Source: JBBRYK01 sp038237665 (GTDB lineage: Bacteria; Actinomycetota; Thermoleophilia; Gaiellales; Gaiellaceae). Taken from it: 61,343 bases of DNA. The notes under the pieces were generated by a model. That model was given only the letters and a program-made list of their open reading frames with translations, made no database searches and had not been told where the DNA came from. The position numbers and the translations under genes are program-made. This document shows, piece by piece, positions 59,478 through 61,343 of the stretch (positions are counted from its first letter, which is position 1; the number at the start of each line of letters is the position of its first letter). The stretch is taken from assembly GCA_038237665.1 (NCBI GenBank), contig JBBRYK010000009.1, positions 1-61,343 on the forward strand, given 5' to 3'.

Positions 59478-59831
59478 ATGCTCAAACGAATCGCCTTGAT
59501 CACACTGACCGGGCTGGCCCTCGCTGCCCCGGCGGCACTGGCGGCCAACCCCGCGCACATCGAGGCGCGGATCGCCAACGCCGAGAAGCGGTTTGCCGCA
59601 GTCTGTGAGGCGACTCCGCCGAAGGCCAACTGTCACGCACTGGCGGCAAAGATCGTCGCCGGCATGGACAGGATCGAGGCCCGACTCGGCGAGCGCATTG
59701 CCAAGATCGAGCACAGGTGCGGCACGGCATCGACGGCCAAGGGCTGCCACGACGCCGCTGACCGGCTGGCCAAGCTGAAGGAGCTGAACGCCCGCGCCGA
59801 GGCCCTCGAGGCCAAGGCCCGCGGCATCTAA
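59478..59831 (+). CDS. Small secreted helical protein, 117 residues
   Basis: This protein has a clear signal peptide (MLKRIALITLTGLALAAPAA then LAAN) and a mature part that is nearly all helix. Four cysteines (CEATPPKANC and HRCGTASTAKGC) form two pairs with C-x8-C spacing, so two disulfides in a helical hairpin are likely. The ribosome site GGGAGG is strong. TAGCCT at 59442 is a possible -10 box with a 30-base leader. No family is recognised. Confidence 0.75.
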   Translation: MLKRIALITLTGLALAAPAALAANPAHIEARIANAEKRFAAVCEATPPKANCHALAAKIVAGMDRIEARLGERIAKIEHRCGTASTAKGCHDAADRLAKLKELNARAEALEAKARGI

Positions 59832-59886
59832 CCGCGATCGGCCGTGGCGTGACGGCTTCCCCCGTGACGCCGCGGCCCGCTCGCCC

Positions 59887-60258
59887 TAGGTGGTACTCGT
59901 CGACCAGTCCGGCCTTGATCGCCTGGGCGGCGATGTCGGGACCGCCCACGCTGATGTCACGTCCCGCTGCCGCTTTCATCTGCCGGACTGCTTCAGCATC
60001 AAAGTCTCGCTCGATCCGTGTCCTGGCGCTGGATACCGTCTCCAGCATCCTGGAGTAAACGATCTTGTCGGCCGCCTGCCAGATCTCCGCGAAGTCCTGG
60101 ATGACGGGCGCCAAAGAGCAGGCGAGTAATCCGCAGAGGAGCCAGCTGCCGCTGCGCGGTGTCCCGCAGACGAAGTACGACGAGTGCGGCGTTGTCGGCG
60201 TCTCGGGAAGCTGAGGGTTGAGCACCCATTTTGCGTAGTCGTTGATCGGTGCACCCAC
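59887..60258 (-). pseudogene. Chimera of sulfotransferase (Stf0) and DHFR/RibD-type reductase remnants
   Basis: One open frame joins two unrelated pieces. Its first 46 codons (60258-60121) encode SSYFVCGTPRSGSWLLCGLL, the PAPS-binding start of a Stf0-type sulfotransferase. From about 60120 it continues as PVIQDFAEIWQAADKIVYSR and VGGPDIAAQAIKAGLVDEYH, the C-terminal half of a DHFR/RibD-type reductase, up to about 59887, after which homology ends. Neither part is complete. A deletion must have fused them in frame. The frame stays open further to 59500, but without recognisable homology. Confidence 0.75.
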
Positions 60259-60327
60259 CGCGGAAGATGATGCCGAAGAGCGCGATTTACTGGGGTAGCA
60301 GCGACCTGGGGCCAGTGCTCGTAGTCC

Positions 60328-60867
60328 CTAGACGCTTGAGCCTCTCAACCGGTAAAGCACGTGCGGACGCAGCAGGCCGGAGCTCACCGAGGGATGATCG
60401 AAGTCATCGGCACCGTCGTGCGTCATGCCGATGCGCTCCATCACTTTTCGCGAGCGCTCGTTGACGGCGGACGTGAACGACACGATCTCGTCGAGACCCA
60501 ACTCGTCGAAGCCGAAGGCGACGACTTCACGAGCGGCCTCGGTCGCATACCCCTGACCCCACTGGTCGCGGGCGAGCCGCCATCCCACCTCGACCGCCGG
60601 CGTGAAGTGGGCCTCGAAATGTGGAACCGCGAGACCGACGAAGCCGATGAACGCTGCGTCGCCGACCGCCTCGACCGCCCACAGCCCCCAGCCGCGCTCC
60701 GCGATCAGCGCCTGCGCGCGCTCGGCGAGGGCGTCACTTTGCTCGCGGTCGAGAGTGGCGGGGAAGAAGCGCATCACGTCAGGATCGGCGTTGAGGGCCG
60801 CAAACGGCTCCAGGTCCTCGTCTCGCCATTGCCTGAGCACGAAGCGCGACGTGCCTAGCTGAGTCAT
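60328..60867 (-). CDS. GNAT family N-acetyltransferase (RimJ/RimL type)
   Basis: This 179-residue enzyme has the GNAT fold: the N-terminal RFVLRQWRDEDLEPFAALN, the acetyl-CoA-binding signature RDQWGQGYATEAAREVVAFG and the C-terminal NERSRKVMERIGM. RimJ/L-type enzymes acetylate protein N-termini or small amines. It is intact in a region of remnants. The ATG at 60867 lies eight bases after TACGAT (60881-60876), and is preferred over one 27 codons upstream. Confidence 0.88.
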   Translation of the reverse strand: MTQLGTSRFVLRQWRDEDLEPFAALNADPDVMRFFPATLDREQSDALAERAQALIAERGWGLWAVEAVGDAAFIGFVGLAVPHFEAHFTPAVEVGWRLARDQWGQGYATEAAREVVAFGFDELGLDEIVSFTSAVNERSRKVMERIGMTHDGADDFDHPSVSSGLLRPHVLYRLRGSSV

Positions 60868-60993
60868 GGCGGGCGATCGTACTTCTCCGCCGCCGGATGG
60901 AAGCAAGGGGCGAACGAGCTCATCTGGGCCAGCGATTGCGAATGTCACCTGACGAGCCGCCTGGTAAATCGTGCGCGCTTAGGAAAATCGTCT

Positions 60994-61206
60994 TCAGGGC
61001 TCGGCGAACGTCGGGCCAAGCGGGATCAGCTTCTCGAGCTCGTCGAGCGAGTCCGTGAGATCGACGTTTGGACCACCCGCGTTCTCTCGCACATGGCGGG
61101 CGTTCCGGCTTCCGGCGATGGCGGCGGTAACGCCGGGTTGCTGAAGGACCCACGCGATCGCGACCTGAGCCACCGTTACACCGAGGCGAGCCGCGATTGG
61201 GCGTGA
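60994..61206 (-). pseudogene. C-terminal remnant of an aldo/keto reductase
   Basis: The minus-strand frame reads IAARLGVTVAQVAIAWVLQQ, then PGVTAAIAGSRNARHVRENA and ends KLIPLGPTFAEP before TGA at 60996-60994. This is the end of an aldo/keto reductase with its GSRN cofactor motif. The TIM barrel before residue ~240 is missing; homology stops near 61206, where GC content and codon use change. Confidence 0.75.
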
Positions 61207-61343
61207 CGCGCGCAGCCCAATACTGCACCGGGATCGGCAATCGAAAAGTGCACCACCCGCGGCGCCGCTGATCGCGTCCGCCTCGTCTTCGAGGCTCGCT
61301 TGGTCGGTGTTGTCGAGCGAGGGGTGCGGAGGTGCGGAGCGCG
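61207..61343. other. Non-coding end of the window; possible mobile-element edge
   Basis: Right where the aldo/keto reductase homology breaks off, the minus strand carries GGTGCACTTTTCGATTGCC (near 61231-61252), which is less GC-rich than its surroundings and recalls the ends of IS21-like elements. No transposase frame can be confirmed in the remaining 90 bases. The assignment is weak. Confidence 0.25.

Overview
This is a GC-rich, tightly packed bacterial chromosome segment carrying about 60 genes. GTG and TTG starts are common, and there are no rRNA or tRNA genes, CRISPR arrays or complete insertion sequences. The gene content (DHA2 exporters with TetR or MarR partners, a DipZ-type CcdA-thioredoxin fusion, HYR-repeat surface proteins, an archaeal-type ApgM mutase, KorAB) together with the style of the proteins suggests a soil actinobacterium of the class Thermoleophilia (Gaiellales or Solirubrobacterales). 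That placement is an inference. No phylogenetic marker gene is present.

Layout. 1-3.1 kb: two G6/C6 hairpins, an ECF sigma factor with its zinc anti-sigma factor, a membrane LytR_C protein, a MobA-like nucleotidyltransferase, and a collapsed hydrolase-cyclase pseudogene. 3.1-16.4 kb: amidohydrolase, SRPBCC protein, M24 peptidase, acetyl-CoA synthetase, beta-lactamase-fold protein, M16 peptidase, SIS protein, a coupled OsmC/epimerase/desulfurase-like operon, a saccharopine-dehydrogenase-like oxidoreductase, and a mismatch DNA glycosylase. 16.4-23.1 kb: NAD+ synthetase, SDR, a second acyl/acetyl-CoA synthetase, and an MFS exporter with its TetR regulator and a visible operator. 23.1-25.1 kb: a 500-bp non-coding stretch with palindromes, then an XRE-TPR regulator followed by a 40-residue secreted-peptide gene. 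25.1-33.7 kb: thioredoxin-like lipoprotein, rhodanese, SelD, NMN adenylyltransferase, ApgM mutase, heme A synthase, PAC2 protein, DipZ. 33.7-50.2 kb: DEAH helicase, two fatty-acid beta-oxidation enzymes, sialidase-like secreted protein, ArsR-like regulator, 6-phosphogluconolactonase, AlkA-like glycosylase, methyltransferase, O-antigen-ligase-like membrane protein, MarR/MFS pair, VOC protein, NfeD. 50.2-57.9 kb: korA, a small Cys-Cys protein gene and korB as one coupled operon, then a HYR surface protein, a proline-rich membrane protein and a cupin. 57.9-61.3 kb: a run of gene remnants (GNAT, phosphotransferase, frameshifted secreted protein, sulfotransferase/DHFR chimera, aldo/keto reductase tail) around two intact genes.

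How the genes fit together. The metabolic genes describe an aerobic heterotroph: fatty acids go to acetyl-CoA (thiolase plus FadB/J-like protein), acetate is activated (two AMP-forming synthetases), ferredoxin is reduced by a 2-oxoacid oxidoreductase (KorAB), the oxidative pentose phosphate pathway is present (Pgl), and heme A is made for a terminal oxidase. NAD+ synthesis appears twice (NadE and NadM-type).

Two architectural signals recur. Many start codons lie 6-9 nt behind a TANNNT hexamer, as in leaderless transcripts, and three divergent gene pairs share overlapping -10 boxes. All eight intact convergent pairs overlap by exactly four bases, seven of them as CTAG. The most interesting candidate system is the XRE-TPR regulator with its small secreted peptide and GTCAAG/CTTGAC operator sites, an arrangement like RRNPP peptide signalling.
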